A stretch of DNA of 64,000 bases from Mycobacterium lepraemurium (GCA_002291465.1 CP021238.1:2728001-2792000); one strand, 5' to 3'. Positions 38,201 to 46,996 are shown, counted from the stretch's first letter. The notes: generated by a model not told the origin, from the sequence alone. A program made the numbers and translations.

Positions 38201-40326
38201 TTGGCACCGTTGTACGCGGCGACCGACAGGCTCGGGAACTCGTCGGTGAGGCTCTCGACGCGGGCCGCGGCGGCGAACACCGCCACCATCCGACCGCCCG
38301 CGGGCAAACTGCCGAACAGGCGGCTGCGCTCGGCGATCAGCCGCGCCCCATCCTCGAGGCGCAGCACGCCGGCGACGCAGGCCGCCGAATACTGGCCGAC
38401 GCTGTGGCCCAGCACCACGTCGGGTTCGAAGCCCCACGACTGCCACAGCCGGGCCAGACCCATCTCCACGGCGAACAAGGCGGGCTGGGCGTAGCTGGTC
38501 TGCCGCAACGTCTCTTCGTTGGCCGGGTCATCCGTATCGAAAATTACGTCCAGCAACGGCTTTTCGAGAACATCGGCGAGCACCGTGGCGCAGCGGGTCA
38601 GCGTCTCGGCGAACACCGGCTCGGTGTCGAACAACTCCCTGGCCATGCCGGCGTACTGGCTGCCCTGACCGGTGAACAGCCACGCCGTTTTCGGCGCGTC
38701 CTCGCAAACCCCGCGCAACAGTCCCGGGGCCGGGCGGTCGTCGGCCAGCGCCGCGAGCAACTCACCGGCGGACCCCGTCGAATCCACCACCAGCGCGCCC
38801 CGGTGCTCGAAGTGTGCCCGGCCCGCCCCGGCGGTGAAGCACAGATCGGCCAGGGCTGTGTCCGGGTGCGCGCTCAACCAGTTGCGGTACTCGCCGGCGA
38901 GCTGCACCAACGCGGCGGGTGTTCGCGCCGACAGCGGAAGTACGTGGAACCGGCGCTGACCGGGCGGCCGGACGGCGCCCGGTGGTACCGCGGCCCGACC
39001 CGTCCCGTCGGGTGCTTCCTCGAGGATGACGTGCGCGTTGGTTCCGGCGAACCCGAATGAGCTGACGCCCGCCACGCGGGGCCGGCCGTTGCGTTCCCAC
39101 GCGGTCGCCTCCTTGACGACCTGCACCGCAAGCCGATCCCAGGGAATGTGCGGCGACGGATCGCGAAAGTGCAGATGTTGCGGCAGCATCCCGTGCTCGA
39201 GCGCCAGGATCACCTTGATCACGCCCGCGATGCCGGCGGCCGCCTCCAGGTGCCCGATGTTGGTTTTGACCGAGCCGATCAGCAGCGGTCTGCTGGCCCC
39301 GCGCCCCGCGCCGAGCACCGCACCCGCGGCCTGCACCTCGATCGGATCGCCCAGCGAGGTGCCGGTGCCGTGCGCCTCCAGGTAGTCGACGTCGCCGGGT
39401 GCGATGCCGGCTCGCCGCAGCGCCTCGGCGATAACTCGTTGCTGGGCAACGCCGTTCGGCACGGTCAAACCGCCCGATGCGCCGTCCTGGTTGATCGCAC
39501 TGCCCCGGATCACCGCCCGAATCCGGTCGCCGTCGCGGATCGCGTCCTCGAGCCGCTTCACGACCAGGACGCCACAACCTTCACCACGGACGTAGCCGTC
39601 GGCGGCCGCGTCGAAGGTCTTGCATCGCCCGTCGGGCGCGAGCATGTGCGCCTGGGAAAAGGTGATCATGGTCGCCGGGGTGAGCAGGACGTTCGCGCCG
39701 CCGGCCAGCGCGAGGTCGCACTCTCCCAGACGCAGCGCTTGGCACGCCTGATGGATCGCCACCAACGACGAGCTGCACGCGGTGTCCACCGCGACCGCCG
39801 GCCCCTGCAGTCCCAGCCGATAGCTGATCCGGCCTGCGGCAGCGGCAGACGATGTCCCGATCGCGGTGTAGGCCTCGATCTGGTCGTAGGTCAGCTCGTC
39901 GGAGGCCATCCCCAGGTAGTCGTGGGTGGATATTCCGATGAACACACCGGTGTTGGTGTTCGCCAAATCCGTTGGCGCGGTGCCGGAATGTTCCACCGCC
40001 CGCCACGCCGTCTCGAGCAGCAGCCGATGCTGCGGGTCCAACAGCCGGGCTTCGCGCGCCGACATGCCGAAAAACGGCGCGTCGAACCCGGTTACGTCGT
40101 CGACGAAGCCGGCACGGCGGGTAACAACTTTGCCGGGCGCGTCGGGATCCGGGTCGAAGAACTCGTCGGCGTCCCAACGGTCCTTGGGCACCTCGGATAC
40201 CGCGTCCCGGCCTTCGGCCAGCACCCGCCAGAATTCATCGGCGTCCGCGGCACCGGGAAAACGCGCCGCATAGCCAACGATCGCGAAACTGGACGCCGGG
40301 TCCCTCAGACCCTCGACGGTCGACAT
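29287..40326 (-). CDS. pks: Bimodular type I polyketide synthase, probable trehalose-polyphleate Pks
   Basis: A single intact 3679-residue frame. Module 1: KS about 13-435 (Cys184 in DTACSSSL, His319, His359), AT about 545-845 (GHSVG, Ser642; HAFH 740-743), KR about 1180-1365 (GGLGSIG; Tyr1330), ACP (Ser1493). It has no DH or ER. Module 2: KS about 1558-1983 (Cys1730, His1865, His1905), AT about 2090-2395 (Ser2189; HAFH 2287-2290), DH about 2460-2740 (His2490, Asp2657), ER about 2975-3285 (SGGVGLAAIQ), KR about 3295-3470 (Tyr3442), ACP (Ser3600). There is no thioesterase. HAFH in both ATs predicts malonyl-CoA, so chains are unbranched. Alternating partial and full reduction suits phleic acids, which have one double bond per four carbons. 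Context (papA3, mmpL10, PE, fadD23, gap) supports the TPP assignment. Confidence 0.88.
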   Translation of the reverse strand: MSTVEGLRDPASSFAIVGYAARFPGAADADEFWRVLAEGRDAVSEVPKDRWDADEFFDPDPDAPGKVVTRRAGFVDDVTGFDAPFFGMSAREARLLDPQHRLLLETAWRAVEHSGTAPTDLANTNTGVFIGISTHDYLGMASDELTYDQIEAYTAIGTSSAAAAGRISYRLGLQGPAVAVDTACSSSLVAIHQACQALRLGECDLALAGGANVLLTPATMITFSQAHMLAPDGRCKTFDAAADGYVRGEGCGVLVVKRLEDAIRDGDRIRAVIRGSAINQDGASGGLTVPNGVAQQRVIAEALRRAGIAPGDVDYLEAHGTGTSLGDPIEVQAAGAVLGAGRGASRPLLIGSVKTNIGHLEAAAGIAGVIKVILALEHGMLPQHLHFRDPSPHIPWDRLAVQVVKEATAWERNGRPRVAGVSSFGFAGTNAHVILEEAPDGTGRAAVPPGAVRPPGQRRFHVLPLSARTPAALVQLAGEYRNWLSAHPDTALADLCFTAGAGRAHFEHRGALVVDSTGSAGELLAALADDRPAPGLLRGVCEDAPKTAWLFTGQGSQYAGMARELFDTEPVFAETLTRCATVLADVLEKPLLDVIFDTDDPANEETLRQTSYAQPALFAVEMGLARLWQSWGFEPDVVLGHSVGQYSAACVAGVLRLEDGARLIAERSRLFGSLPAGGRMVAVFAAAARVESLTDEFPSLSVAAYNGANTVLSGPGQELEQAVARLTAEKARCDWLDTSHAFHSALLDPILDEFESYANQFDFGPPQRILICNRTGSALGRSVKLDGAYWRRHARQPVEFAKSVRTLAELGCKVLLEIGPQPVLTAAALRAWPDPATAPRAIASLRRNTADHRQITEALGEAYIVGHLPDFGAAVRSARKLDLPTYPFQHRQYWFSEQRVPPGSQQTSTQTTAVRLLEDGRIAELAELLDGASADQHTLDVLTKLAAQHNQQRKSRSIAEDRYEIRWEKSTVPGPEAEATWLVVGDDDDAVAPLVDVLTARGHQHRILVLPASDTDEERLEIVLRAAAAEEAPLRIALVAALDSGTAPSMRSLLRMQHRVLAGTRRLFRAAAAAELRQSIWLVTRGAQRVTDADTVFPDQSCLWGFGRAASLEYPQLWGGLADLAQGSAEEWSRLVRVASAPRDPAVGEDQIALRGSDIYVPRLTRRSGQPAAAPLTLRADAAYLVTGGLGSIGLEIAGHLAAQGARHLVLIGRRAPGEAAQRRVDTLSQQYGCEVRVIAADVADAHHVARLLGTVRAELLPVAGIVHAAGEIGTTPLSDLEDAEIDRVFAGKVWGAWHLSEAAADLRLDFFVSTSSIASVWGGLGQTAYGAANSFLDGLAWRLREQGVNGISVNFGPWAAGMADENARARLAQRGIKTLSPADALAGLADVMATAAAQGVVARIDWTRFLPLYQQAGQRSLLAELAREVPDFAPAPTPSGKTGLVERLAGAPVQQRRRLMTEFLRNAVAEVTHVDAAEIREDAGFFDLGMDSLMAIELRRHIEQGVGKQIPATLAMDYPRLSDVAEYLLGDVLDLRGQADAKPAPPAGTPAPAGRTNEPIAIVSMACRFPGAADPEAFWELLSGGVDAIREVPEDRFDIDEFYDPDPETPGKMYSRFGGYLDQIDEFDPEFFGISPREAVWIDPQQRLVLETVWEGLERAGYSPAALRGSRSGIFVGVGANEYSHLLSAESVDKIEPHFITGNALNAISGRVAFALGLEGPAVAVDTACSSSLVAVHQACQALHSGDCDLALAGGVNVLLSPVSNIAASRARMLSPVGRCKTFDATADGYVRSEGCGILVLKRMSDAVRDGDRVCAVIPASAVNHDGASSGLTVPNGGAQQRLIAMALSRAGLSGDDVDYLEAHGTGTALGDPIEAQAAGAVYGATRDTDRPLLIGSVKTNIGHLEAASGVAGLIKVVLSLQHEMLPQSLHFETPSPHIPWDSLPLRVVDKAVPWQTNGRPRRAGVSSFGFTGTNAHVLIEEAPQPVTTQDATPVAESDACPVDVLPLSARSPEALLALAQRCGEWLHAHPDADIGDLCFTAGAGRAHFEHRAALVVDSVRSAREALADLADNLTRPGVARGECTDPPTTAWLFTGQGSQYPGMARELFDAEPVFAETVTRCADAIDGLLPRPLTEVIFATDKDTGGEAGKILRNTAFAQPALFAVEMGLARLWQSWGVEPDVVLGHSVGQYAAACVAGVFSLEDGARLVAERGRLFGGLPDGGRMVAVFADAQYVEELANDFPRVSVAAYNGPNTVLSGPGADLEQIVARGASDGIRCSWLETSHAFHSELLDPVLDEFESYAAGLDFAVPTLPLVCNRTGTVLTTETPLDARYWRRHSRQPVQFAESVRTVAALGCTVLMEIGPQPVLTGAAVQVWPEHLAAPRAIVSLRKGVGDRRQIADGLAAAYVSGHRPEFAALHRRPRRKLELPTYPFQRRRFWPKASGIAGIDGQGAAASGLLGSAKELASGDSVYTSRLSVKSQPWLADHVIYGTVVVPGATYAAMALAAVGPPARVQNVYFYEPIILPDKASREVQLSLNPLQEGGWTFRVDSRPYGVPDAEWSLNADGTVVAGIEDEPAADPADHIDAVIERLDRSRPQLLFDSFAEIELEWGTTWSTSLKSLWMGDGEAVGDVTVGDELAEHLGTEPMHPVLLDLCTGVVFPAFPALLAAEQGLNDLLLPLRYGQVSLREKIPRRFYCRGKWRPSALDSETQVFDIDFIDRDGRHLGGIREFTVKRAPREALLRGLGGDATRLLYTLGWHEVPPQPSNDGVANPSVTWLIAGFDELAAQLPGCIPFDRNTDPESVGKLLVRAEDRGGPVTGIVWRATQSGGQESSAESVARLETEIAGLLTAVHALQNADGSAVKLPGGLWIVTERGLATESGEPVDPVQAALWGVGRTILNEEPALRCRLVDSDGSEQAVRSLAGLLGAPLDEPELAVRQGKLLASRLLPWARSGHLAVPRGTDYVLAPTERGAIDNLRLIEQEAPPPAEGCVQVRVEAGGLNFREVLNVLGLYPGDPGPLGGDFAGTVTQLGSGVTGLEVGTRVYGFMQGAFASRFNVPVQLLAPIPDGVSAVDAATIPAAVLTARLAFDWAQLKPGDRVLIHAASGGVGLAAIQLAQRHGATVFATASTYKRATLRKLGVEYVYDSRSTDFADQILVDTGGAGVDVVLNSLTNEGFIEATVRATAQHGRFVEIAKRDIWTREQMAAARPDIAYEIVALDWACVEQPEHIHALLTEVSDGLASGEWRPLPAEIYPLAEAKTAFRRMQQARHIGKIVLQMPKPLQPRGDRSYLITGGLGAIGLHLAAYLAQLGAGEIVLTSRRAPDAAARRAIDDITERYRCRVHTFAADVGDAAQVEQLLARIRAELPPLAGVVHLAGVLDDALLSQQSPERFRVALAPKAFGASYLDHATKTDDLDFFIVSSSVSSLLGSPGQANYSTANAWLDGLVAARHARGLPATGVNLGPWAQGGMASSDAARANIGAQGLIPLEPTAALAALAEVVANGTGQATVIKANWQRVAKLLGGARPPILDLVLPSAVGEASGDSELLKQLQEIPVAQRAAFITEFLQREVQGFLRLAQPPAATSRFLDLGTDSLMAVELRNRLHSQFGGAFTINVTAVFDYPTIGGLAEYLAGQLPDAESEPGAAVAANPNPGSETGTGEAEPEREAAPEPS

Positions 40327-41233
40327 GCGGTTGTCCTCTCTCCCTCAGCCAGCGAAAGACCCATAGTCGCGGGCCGGCTTTTCAGCACCACCGCCGTGGT
40401 GTTCCGTACCAGGTCCTGCCTCCAGCAACCGTCGTGCTCCTGGTCGCACACTCACCGGCCCCTGCTCGGAGTGCCAACACCCCGAGACGCCGTCGATATC
40501 CTCAAACACCGCGTCCAAATTCGCGCTTTCCGCCAATCGAATGGACTGCAGGAAGGCTTTCGGTATAGGCGGCGATGATACAACACGAGCGCGGGACCGG
40601 ACGGGCAGGCGGATGCCGCCGCCGGGCCGCTGACAGCCGCCTGCCCGAGGGGCCCGTGTCCATCCCGCCGCAGACAACCAACCGAGCGCGACGTCTCCCG
40701 CTCGCCGCCTCGGCGAACACGGGATCGCCTCATCGGATCCGATCGGTTTCGACCGTCACGCAGAATGCCTTGTACCGCAAGGCAATACATGTGTCCGGAC
40801 GCGTTCAGTGGTGCGATGATCAGCCCGCTCCCACACAGCGTTCGTCCGACATCTCGACACTCCCAGCAAGCTCAAGGGTCTTTACCGCGGCCCAGCCGCT
40901 GCTGGATCACCGACGCAAACCTGTGGCAGCGAACAAACAAGTCGTACAGCGAATGTACGCATGCCGTCCCGGTTGCGCATCTGCAAGGTCAACGAGTACG
41001 GGCCTTCTCCGCGGAGCGTTGCATCAGTATCGTCGGGTAATCGCGCGGGTATCGTCAAGTGTCCGCGCCGGCCTGTGTCCGGCGCGGGGGCTGGGTCCGT
41101 CCCGCCAACACCGCTGTGCCGGTCGGCTGTTGCACGCATATCCGCGCTTCGCGCCGACGGCCATTCCCGCCGGGGTTATGTTGGTGCCGTCAGCGGGGCC
41201 GACCCACGGCCGTCCGGACCGAGGAGAACAGAT
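40327..41233. other. 907-bp divergent intergenic region between pks and papA3
   Basis: No credible gene is seen; the open frames are short of codon sense and lack family features. The region must hold the divergent promoters of pks and papA3 and is relatively AT-richer around 40540-40800. It contains a perfect 7-bp-arm palindrome at 40766-40784. A GAGGAG ribosome-binding site at 41221-41226 belongs to papA3. Confidence 0.65.
40766..40784. promoter_or_regulatory. Candidate operator palindrome in the pks-papA3 intergenic region
   Basis: TGCCTTG (40766-40772), a 5-nt spacer and CAAGGCA (40778-40784) form a perfect inverted repeat of operator size. It sits roughly midway between the divergent pks and papA3 genes. 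No regulator gene is adjacent, so the binding protein is unknown. Confidence 0.4.
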
Positions 41234-42655
41234 TTGCGCATCGGGAAAATCACGATCGGCTCGCTCGGTGATTGGACACCGAGCCCCGGACCGGTCACCT
41301 CCTGGCACCCGACCGCCGCGGCGGCCGAGAAGGTGCGCCAAGCGCCGGCCAGTGCCGTTCCGGTCAGCTACATGCAGGGCCAGCATTTGCGCAATTATCA
41401 CGAGCGGACCGCGGCGGGGCTCGATTTTTCCCGTCAAATCATCGCTACCTGTGACGTGCCGGGACGTTGCGATATCTCGGCGATGAATTACGCGGTCAAC
41501 GCCTACTTGCGGCGCCATGACACATTCCGCAGCTGGTTCCACCACAGCGGCGATGGGGAGTTCGTCAGACACACCGTCAGCAACCCCGCTGACATCGAAT
41601 TCGCCCCGATCCACCACGGCGAAATGACGGTGGAGGAAATACGCGCTCATGTCGTGGCGATACCCAATCCGCTGGAGTGGGGCTGCTTCACCTTCGGGGT
41701 CGTGCAAAACGACGAATATTTCACTTTCTTCGCCGCCATGGATCACGTGCACGGGGACGCGACGCTGATCGGCACGACGATGCTCGAGGCCAACGGCATG
41801 TATGCGGCGGCGAGCGCGGGCAGCGAACCCCTCGAGCTGCCCGATGCCGGCAGCTTCGACGACTTCTGCGCCCGCGAGCGGGAGTACACGTCGGCGTTGA
41901 CCCAGGATTCGCCCGAAGTGCGCGCGTGGATCGACCTCGCGGAGAACAACAATGGCAGCTTTCCGGAATTTCCGCTGCCGCTGGGTAACCCGTCCGAGGC
42001 GACCGCCAGCGCCATGGTCTCCGAGCTGGTGATGGACGCCGAACAGACGGAGCGATTCGAATCGGCCTGCACCGCCGTCGGCGTGCGGTTCATCGGTGGC
42101 TTGTTCGCGTGCATCGCCCTGGTGGAGCACGAGCTCACCGGCGCCCTCACGTATTACGGCCTGACCCCACGGGACACCCGCCGAACCACGGACAATTTCA
42201 TGACACAGGGCTGGTTCACCGGCCTGGTCCCGATCACCGTGCCCATCGCCGCGGCCTCGTTCGCCGATGCCGCGTGGGCGGCACAGACCTCGTTCGATTC
42301 GGGCCAGCAATTGGCGAAGGTGCCCTATTACCGGGTATTGGAATTGGCGCCCTGGCTGAAGTGGCCGCGACCCAACTTTCCGGTCTCGAATTTCTTCCAC
42401 GCCGGCGCCGCTCCCCTCAACGCCGTGCTCGCCGCGGCCGACCTCGGCTATGCGAACAACATCGGGATCTACTCCGACGGCCGGTATTCCTATCAGCTCA
42501 CCATTTACGTGTTCCGGTACGGCGAGGGCACGGCCATGACCACGATGTACCCGGACAATCCGGTCGCTCACAAGTCGGTTGCCCGCTACACGGAGACGAT
42601 GAGGTCCGTATGCGGGCGGGTCGCCGACACCGGGCATTGGGGGCACGTTGCGTAG
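41234..42655 (+). CDS. papA3: PapA3-type acyltransferase of the trehalose-lipid locus
   Basis: A 473-residue condensation-fold acyltransferase. The catalytic HxxxD motif is MDHVHGDATL near residue 175, where the first His-Asp pair acts as general base. VSYMQGQHLRNY near the N-terminus and FFHAGAAPLNAVLAA near 395 are PapA-family blocks. PapA3 transfers acyl groups from acyl-CoA or PKS-bound chains to trehalose to give the diacyltrehalose precursor. I place the start at TTG 41234 because GAGGAG lies 7 nt upstream and MRIGKITIGSLGDW is a typical PapA start. Longer upstream frames show no similarity. It is transcribed divergently from pks and heads the mmpL10-PE-fadD23-gap series. Confidence 0.88.
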   Translation: MRIGKITIGSLGDWTPSPGPVTSWHPTAAAAEKVRQAPASAVPVSYMQGQHLRNYHERTAAGLDFSRQIIATCDVPGRCDISAMNYAVNAYLRRHDTFRSWFHHSGDGEFVRHTVSNPADIEFAPIHHGEMTVEEIRAHVVAIPNPLEWGCFTFGVVQNDEYFTFFAAMDHVHGDATLIGTTMLEANGMYAAASAGSEPLELPDAGSFDDFCAREREYTSALTQDSPEVRAWIDLAENNNGSFPEFPLPLGNPSEATASAMVSELVMDAEQTERFESACTAVGVRFIGGLFACIALVEHELTGALTYYGLTPRDTRRTTDNFMTQGWFTGLVPITVPIAAASFADAAWAAQTSFDSGQQLAKVPYYRVLELAPWLKWPRPNFPVSNFFHAGAAPLNAVLAAADLGYANNIGIYSDGRYSYQLTIYVFRYGEGTAMTTMYPDNPVAHKSVARYTETMRSVCGRVADTGHWGHVA

Positions 42656-42773
42656 CGTGGGTTAATTCGATGGCTCCTGAAAGATCGTGTGGAAAATCGC
42701 GCGGCTCGGCTGCGGCGTCGGCGGGTGCCGCCGCCGGGTGTCCCCGACCGCGCCGGCCGGGGATGAGGTCGAG

Positions 42774-45700
42774 ATGCGCCGGATAGCCGATTTCGTGGTG
42801 CGCTGGCCCTGGCTGGTGATCGGGTTCTGGGCGGCATTGGCGGTCGCCCTGCCGCTGACCTTCCCGTCCCTGGCCGAGATGGCCCACAAGCATCCGCTGG
42901 CGATCTTGCCGGGCAACGCACCGTCCAATGTCGCCGCCCGCCAGATGACCGAGGCGTTCCACGAATCGGGCTCGGATGACCTGCTGTTGGTGGCGTTGAC
43001 CGACGAGAAGGGTCTGGGCCCCGCCGACGAAGCCGTCTACCGCAGGCTGGTGGACGCGCTGCGCCGGGATACCCGAGACGTGGTGATGGTGCAGGACTTC
43101 ATCATCGCGCCGCCGCTGCGTTCGGCCGTAACCAGCAAGGACCGCAAAGCCTGGGTACTGCCGGTCGGCGTCGCGGGCGAGTTGGGCACCCCGCAGTCAT
43201 ACGCGGCGTTCAACCGGATCGCCGGCCTCGTCAAAGAGACCCTGGAAAAACATGAAAACGGTCCGGCCGAAACGTCTTTGACGGTGAGCCTCACCGGCCC
43301 CGCGGCGACCGTCGCCGACCTCACCGTCGCGGGCGAGCGGGATCGACTGCCGATCGAGCTGGCGATCACCGTTCTGGTGCTCGTCGTCCTGCTGGTGGTT
43401 TACCGCAGTGCGGTCACGATGCTGCTGCCGTTGGTGACGATCCTGTTGTCGCTGGTGATCGCGCAGGCGGCCGTGGCGGGCTACTCGCAGTTGACGGGCT
43501 CGGGCGTATCGAACCAGTCCATCGTGTTCCTGAGCGCGATCATGGCCGGCGCCGGGACGGATTACGCTGTCTTTCTCATCAGCCGCTATCACGACTATCT
43601 GCGCCGGGGGGACGATTTCGATCAGGCGGTCAGGAAGGCCCTGATCTCGATAGGCAAGGTGATCACCGCGTCGGCCAGTACGGTCGGGGTCACGTTTCTG
43701 CTGATCGGCTTCGCCCGGATGGGCGTGTTCAAGACGGTCGGGATCTCGTCGGCGATCGGGATCGGCGTGGCCTTTCTCGCCGCCGTGACGTTGCTTCCGG
43801 CCATCATGGTGCTCGCCGGGCCGCGGGGTTGGATCAGGCCGCGGCGCGAACTGACCACCGGGCTGTGGCGGCGTTCGGGCATCCGCATTGTGCGCCGGCC
43901 GCGGGCCCACCTGGTGGCCAGCGTGCTGGTGCTGATCATCCTGGCCAGCTGCGCGGGCCTGGTGCGCTACAACTACGACGATCGCAAGGCGTTGCGGCCG
44001 TCGGCCCCGAGTTCGGTCGGCCACGGCGCGCTGGAGCGCCATTTCCCGGTGAATCAGTCCATCCCGGAGTACATCCTCATCCGGTCACCGCACGACCTTC
44101 GCACCCCGCAGGCCCTCGCCGACCTGGAGCAGCTGGCCGATCGAGTCAGCCAACTGCCGAACGTCAGCGTGGTCAGCGGCATCACCCGCCCCACCGGGAA
44201 CGTGCCGGAGCAATTCCGGGCCACGTATCAGGCCGGCACGATCGGCAGCATGCTGGCCGGCGGGTCCACCATGATCAACGACCAAACCGACGACCTCAAC
44301 CGCCTGGCCCGGGGGGCCGGCACCCTGGCCGACAACCTCGGCGACGTCCGCGGCCAGGTCAACCAGCTCGTCGCCAGCGTGCGCGAACTGGAGAATGCCT
44401 TCTCGTCGACGAAAAACCAGTACAGCGGCGACGCGCTGGTCAACCAGGTCGACATCGCGGCCCGCCTGGTCGATCACGTCAACTCGCTCAGCACCGCCAT
44501 GGGGTGGAACTTCGCCGCCGCCAAGAACATGTTCGCCTGGATCGGCCCGGTGCTGGCGGCGCTGCAGGGCAACCCGGTCTGCGACGCCGACTCGTCGTGC
44601 AGCGCCACCCGCGCGACGTTCGAGCAATTGGTGGGTCCGCGCGGTCAGGCCGACCTCGACGCGATCGATGACCTGTCCCACCAACTGCAGGCCTATCCCG
44701 ACAAACGGGCCCTGAAGGCATCCACCGACCGGCTGCGCAACGCCTTCGCCAAGCTCAACGACGTGCTGCGGGCGATGGGAGTGGATCGGCCCGGCGGCCT
44801 GCAGTCCAACCTGACCACCCTGCAAAACGGCGCCGACCAATTCGCCGGCGGCAGCCGGCAGGTGGCCGACGCGGTGGCCCAACTCGTCGACAAGGTCAAG
44901 CAGCTGGGCGCGGGGCTCAGTGAGTCGGCGGCGTTTTTGTTGTCGTTGAAGCACGACGCGGCCCACCCGGCGATGGCCGGGTTCAACATTCCGGCGCAGC
45001 TGCTGCGTCTGCCGCAGTTCCAGGAGGCCGCCAAGGTGTTCATCTCACCCGACGGCCACTCGGTGCGGTACCTGGTGCAAAGCAAACTGAGCCCGTTCAG
45101 CACCCAAGCCATGGATCAGGTCGACGCGATCACGGCCACAGCCCGGGGCGCCCAACCCAATACCGCCTTGGCCGATGCCAAGGTGTCGATGGCCGGATAC
45201 ACCGTCGGCCTCAAAGACACCCGGGACTACTACCAGCACGACATCAAATTCATCATCGCGGTCACCCTGCTGGTGGTGCTCCTGACGTTGATGGCGCTGC
45301 TGCGCGCGATCGTCGCGCCGCTGTATCTGGTTGCCACCGTGGTCATTTCATATTTGTCGGCGGTGGGCGTCGGCGTGTTGGTCTTCCAATTTATGCTCGG
45401 CCAGCAATTGCATTGGAGCGTGCCGCCACTGGCGTTCGTGGTGCTGGTCGCGGTGGGAGCCGACTACAACATGCTGCTGGTCTCCCGGATGCGTGACGAG
45501 TCGCCGCACAGCATGCGCTACGGCATCATCCGCACCCTGAGTTCCACGGGTGGAGTGATCACCGCCGCGGGTCTGATCTTCGCGGCCTCGATGTCAGGTC
45601 TGCTGTTCTCCAGCATCGGCACCGTGGTCCAGGGCGGTGTGGTGATCGGTGTGGGGATTCTGCTGGACACCTTCCTGGTGCGCACCGTCACCGTTCCCGC

Positions 45701-45782
45701 CATCGCGGCGCTGGCCGGGCGGGCCAACTGGTGGCCGTCACGCATGGCCGTCCGGCGGAACCCGGTTAGCGGGCACCCGTGA
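42774..45782 (+). CDS. mmpL10: MmpL10-type RND lipid transporter
   Basis: A 1002-residue RND permease with the MmpL plan: span 1 near residue 15, a large periplasmic domain, spans 2-6 at about 195-360, a second long extracytoplasmic loop (about 400-800) with helical segments, and spans 7-11 at about 825-980. The proton-relay Asp-Tyr pairs are in [15 protein letters not shown] and [11 protein letters not shown]. It should export trehalose-based lipid intermediates. The ATG at 42774 begins [13 protein letters not shown], the normal MmpL start; an open upstream extension to 42687 has no membrane features. Position between papA3 and the PE-domain gene matches the TPP locus. Confidence 0.85.
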   Translation: MRRIADFVVRWPWLVIGFWAALAVALPLTFPSLAEMAHKHPLAILPGNAPSNVAARQMTEAFHESGSDDLLLVALTDEKGLGPADEAVYRRLVDALRRDTRDVVMVQDFIIAPPLRSAVTSKDRKAWVLPVGVAGELGTPQSYAAFNRIAGLVKETLEKHENGPAETSLTVSLTGPAATVADLTVAGERDRLPIELAITVLVLVVLLVVYRSAVTMLLPLVTILLSLVIAQAAVAGYSQLTGSGVSNQSIVFLSAIMAGAGTDYAVFLISRYHDYLRRGDDFDQAVRKALISIGKVITASASTVGVTFLLIGFARMGVFKTVGISSAIGIGVAFLAAVTLLPAIMVLAGPRGWIRPRRELTTGLWRRSGIRIVRRPRAHLVASVLVLIILASCAGLVRYNYDDRKALRPSAPSSVGHGALERHFPVNQSIPEYILIRSPHDLRTPQALADLEQLADRVSQLPNVSVVSGITRPTGNVPEQFRATYQAGTIGSMLAGGSTMINDQTDDLNRLARGAGTLADNLGDVRGQVNQLVASVRELENAFSSTKNQYSGDALVNQVDIAARLVDHVNSLSTAMGWNFAAAKNMFAWIGPVLAALQGNPVCDADSSCSATRATFEQLVGPRGQADLDAIDDLSHQLQAYPDKRALKASTDRLRNAFAKLNDVLRAMGVDRPGGLQSNLTTLQNGADQFAGGSRQVADAVAQLVDKVKQLGAGLSESAAFLLSLKHDAAHPAMAGFNIPAQLLRLPQFQEAAKVFISPDGHSVRYLVQSKLSPFSTQAMDQVDAITATARGAQPNTALADAKVSMAGYTVGLKDTRDYYQHDIKFIIAVTLLVVLLTLMALLRAIVAPLYLVATVVISYLSAVGVGVLVFQFMLGQQLHWSVPPLAFVVLVAVGADYNMLLVSRMRDESPHSMRYGIIRTLSSTGGVITAAGLIFAASMSGLLFSSIGTVVQGGVVIGVGILLDTFLVRTVTVPAIAALAGRANWWPSRMAVRRNPVSGHP

Positions 45783-45822
45783 CGTATGTGAGACTAGAGA
45801 ATCCGACGGGTCAGGAGTAGGG

Positions 45823-46953
45823 ATGAAGCAACTACTCGCAGGAGTGACGGCGCTGTTAAGTGTCAGTACCGCAGGGTATTTCGGCATCGGTACGGCAGCG
45901 GCCGACGGCGGGCCCATCGGCGGACCGCCCACTCCGGGCGCGCCGGGCGACCAGACCGCCTACGCTCTTGGCGGCGCGCACGTGTTGGGCATCCCCTACG
46001 ACCAATACATCCGTATGGAGGGCGCGGACTGGTTTCCCGGCCAGCAGCGCCAAATCGTTCGCTACCCGGCCGGGCAGGTTCAGGGGCACGTGCTCGAGCG
46101 ACTCTTCCCGGGCATCGGCAAGCTCGACGAATCCTTCCCCGGCCTGGGCATGGACGGCCCGAGCGTGGGCGAATCGGTCGCCGAGGGGATCGACAATCTC
46201 GATACGGCAATTCGCACCACCGGGCGCCCCGGCACCGCGATCGGCCTGTCGGAGGGCGCGTTCGTGGTCGACGGCGAGCAGGCCCGATTGGCGAACGACC
46301 CCACCGCTCCCCCGCCGAACACGCTGAACTTCGCCACGTTCGGCGACCCGATCGGGCGGCACGCCTTCGGTCAGAGCTTTCTGACCGCCATGTTCGGAGT
46401 CGGCAGCGTCGTTCCCGCACTGGACTACACCATGCCGCCGCCGTACGAGAGCCAGTACGATACCAACAGGTTCGTCGCCGCATACGACTCGATCGCGGAC
46501 TTTCCCGATCGACCGGACAACATGTTCGCGCTCGCCAACACGCTGATGGGGCTGGCCACCGGTCACACCGCGGTGGCCTTCACCAATCCGAGCATGGTGC
46601 CGCCGCAGAACATCAGAACCACGGTCAACTCCCGCGGCGCCAAAGACACCACGATCATGATCCCGGAAAAGCATCTTCCGCTGGTGATGCCGCTGAAATA
46701 CATCGGGATCGACGAAAACACCCTGAACAAGCTCGATGCGATCCTGACCCCCCGGGTGAACGCGGGCTATTCACGCAACGACGACCCGGCTACCGCCCCG
46801 GTGCAGGTGGACCCGGTGCACGGCTTCGACCCGGCCGAGGTCACCGCGCCGGCCAACCAGGCGACGTTCGGCGGCGGCGCCGACCCGTTGTCGCTGATCA
46901 TGGCCGGGGCCATGTCCGTGTTGTCGCACGGCGCGGGCGAAGCCGACCACTGA
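45823..46953 (+). CDS. Secreted PE-PPE-domain alpha/beta-hydrolase acyltransferase (TPP 'PE' / Chp2-like)
   Basis: The 376-residue product starts at ATG 45823 with a CAGGAG site. An N-terminal signal peptide (about residues 1-26, ending GTAAA) is followed by a PE-PPE serine-hydrolase domain. GLSEGAF near residue 143 is its nucleophile-elbow GxSxG. Related Chp1/Chp2 proteins transacylate trehalose lipids in the M. tuberculosis SL-1 and PAT loci. The TPP-locus member completes TPP at the cell surface from acylated trehalose. It lies between mmpL10 and fadD23, supporting this role. Catalytic Asp and His positions cannot be fixed by eye. Confidence 0.82.
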   Translation: MKQLLAGVTALLSVSTAGYFGIGTAAADGGPIGGPPTPGAPGDQTAYALGGAHVLGIPYDQYIRMEGADWFPGQQRQIVRYPAGQVQGHVLERLFPGIGKLDESFPGLGMDGPSVGESVAEGIDNLDTAIRTTGRPGTAIGLSEGAFVVDGEQARLANDPTAPPPNTLNFATFGDPIGRHAFGQSFLTAMFGVGSVVPALDYTMPPPYESQYDTNRFVAAYDSIADFPDRPDNMFALANTLMGLATGHTAVAFTNPSMVPPQNIRTTVNSRGAKDTTIMIPEKHLPLVMPLKYIGIDENTLNKLDAILTPRVNAGYSRNDDPATAPVQVDPVHGFDPAEVTAPANQATFGGGADPLSLIMAGAMSVLSHGAGEADH

Positions 46954-46996
46954 CTCCGAGCACGAAAAAACTGACTATCAGTACGGACGTGATGCG

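Noticed and set aside
40575..41233. Open frames in the pks-papA3 gap, including an N-terminal extension of papA3
   Set aside because: No PapA similarity upstream of the TTG at 41234, which has GAGGAG at the right distance; no other family features.
41024..42646. 540-codon leftward frame opposite papA3
   Set aside because: papA3 shows HxxxD and family blocks with a good ribosome-binding site; the antisense frame has none.
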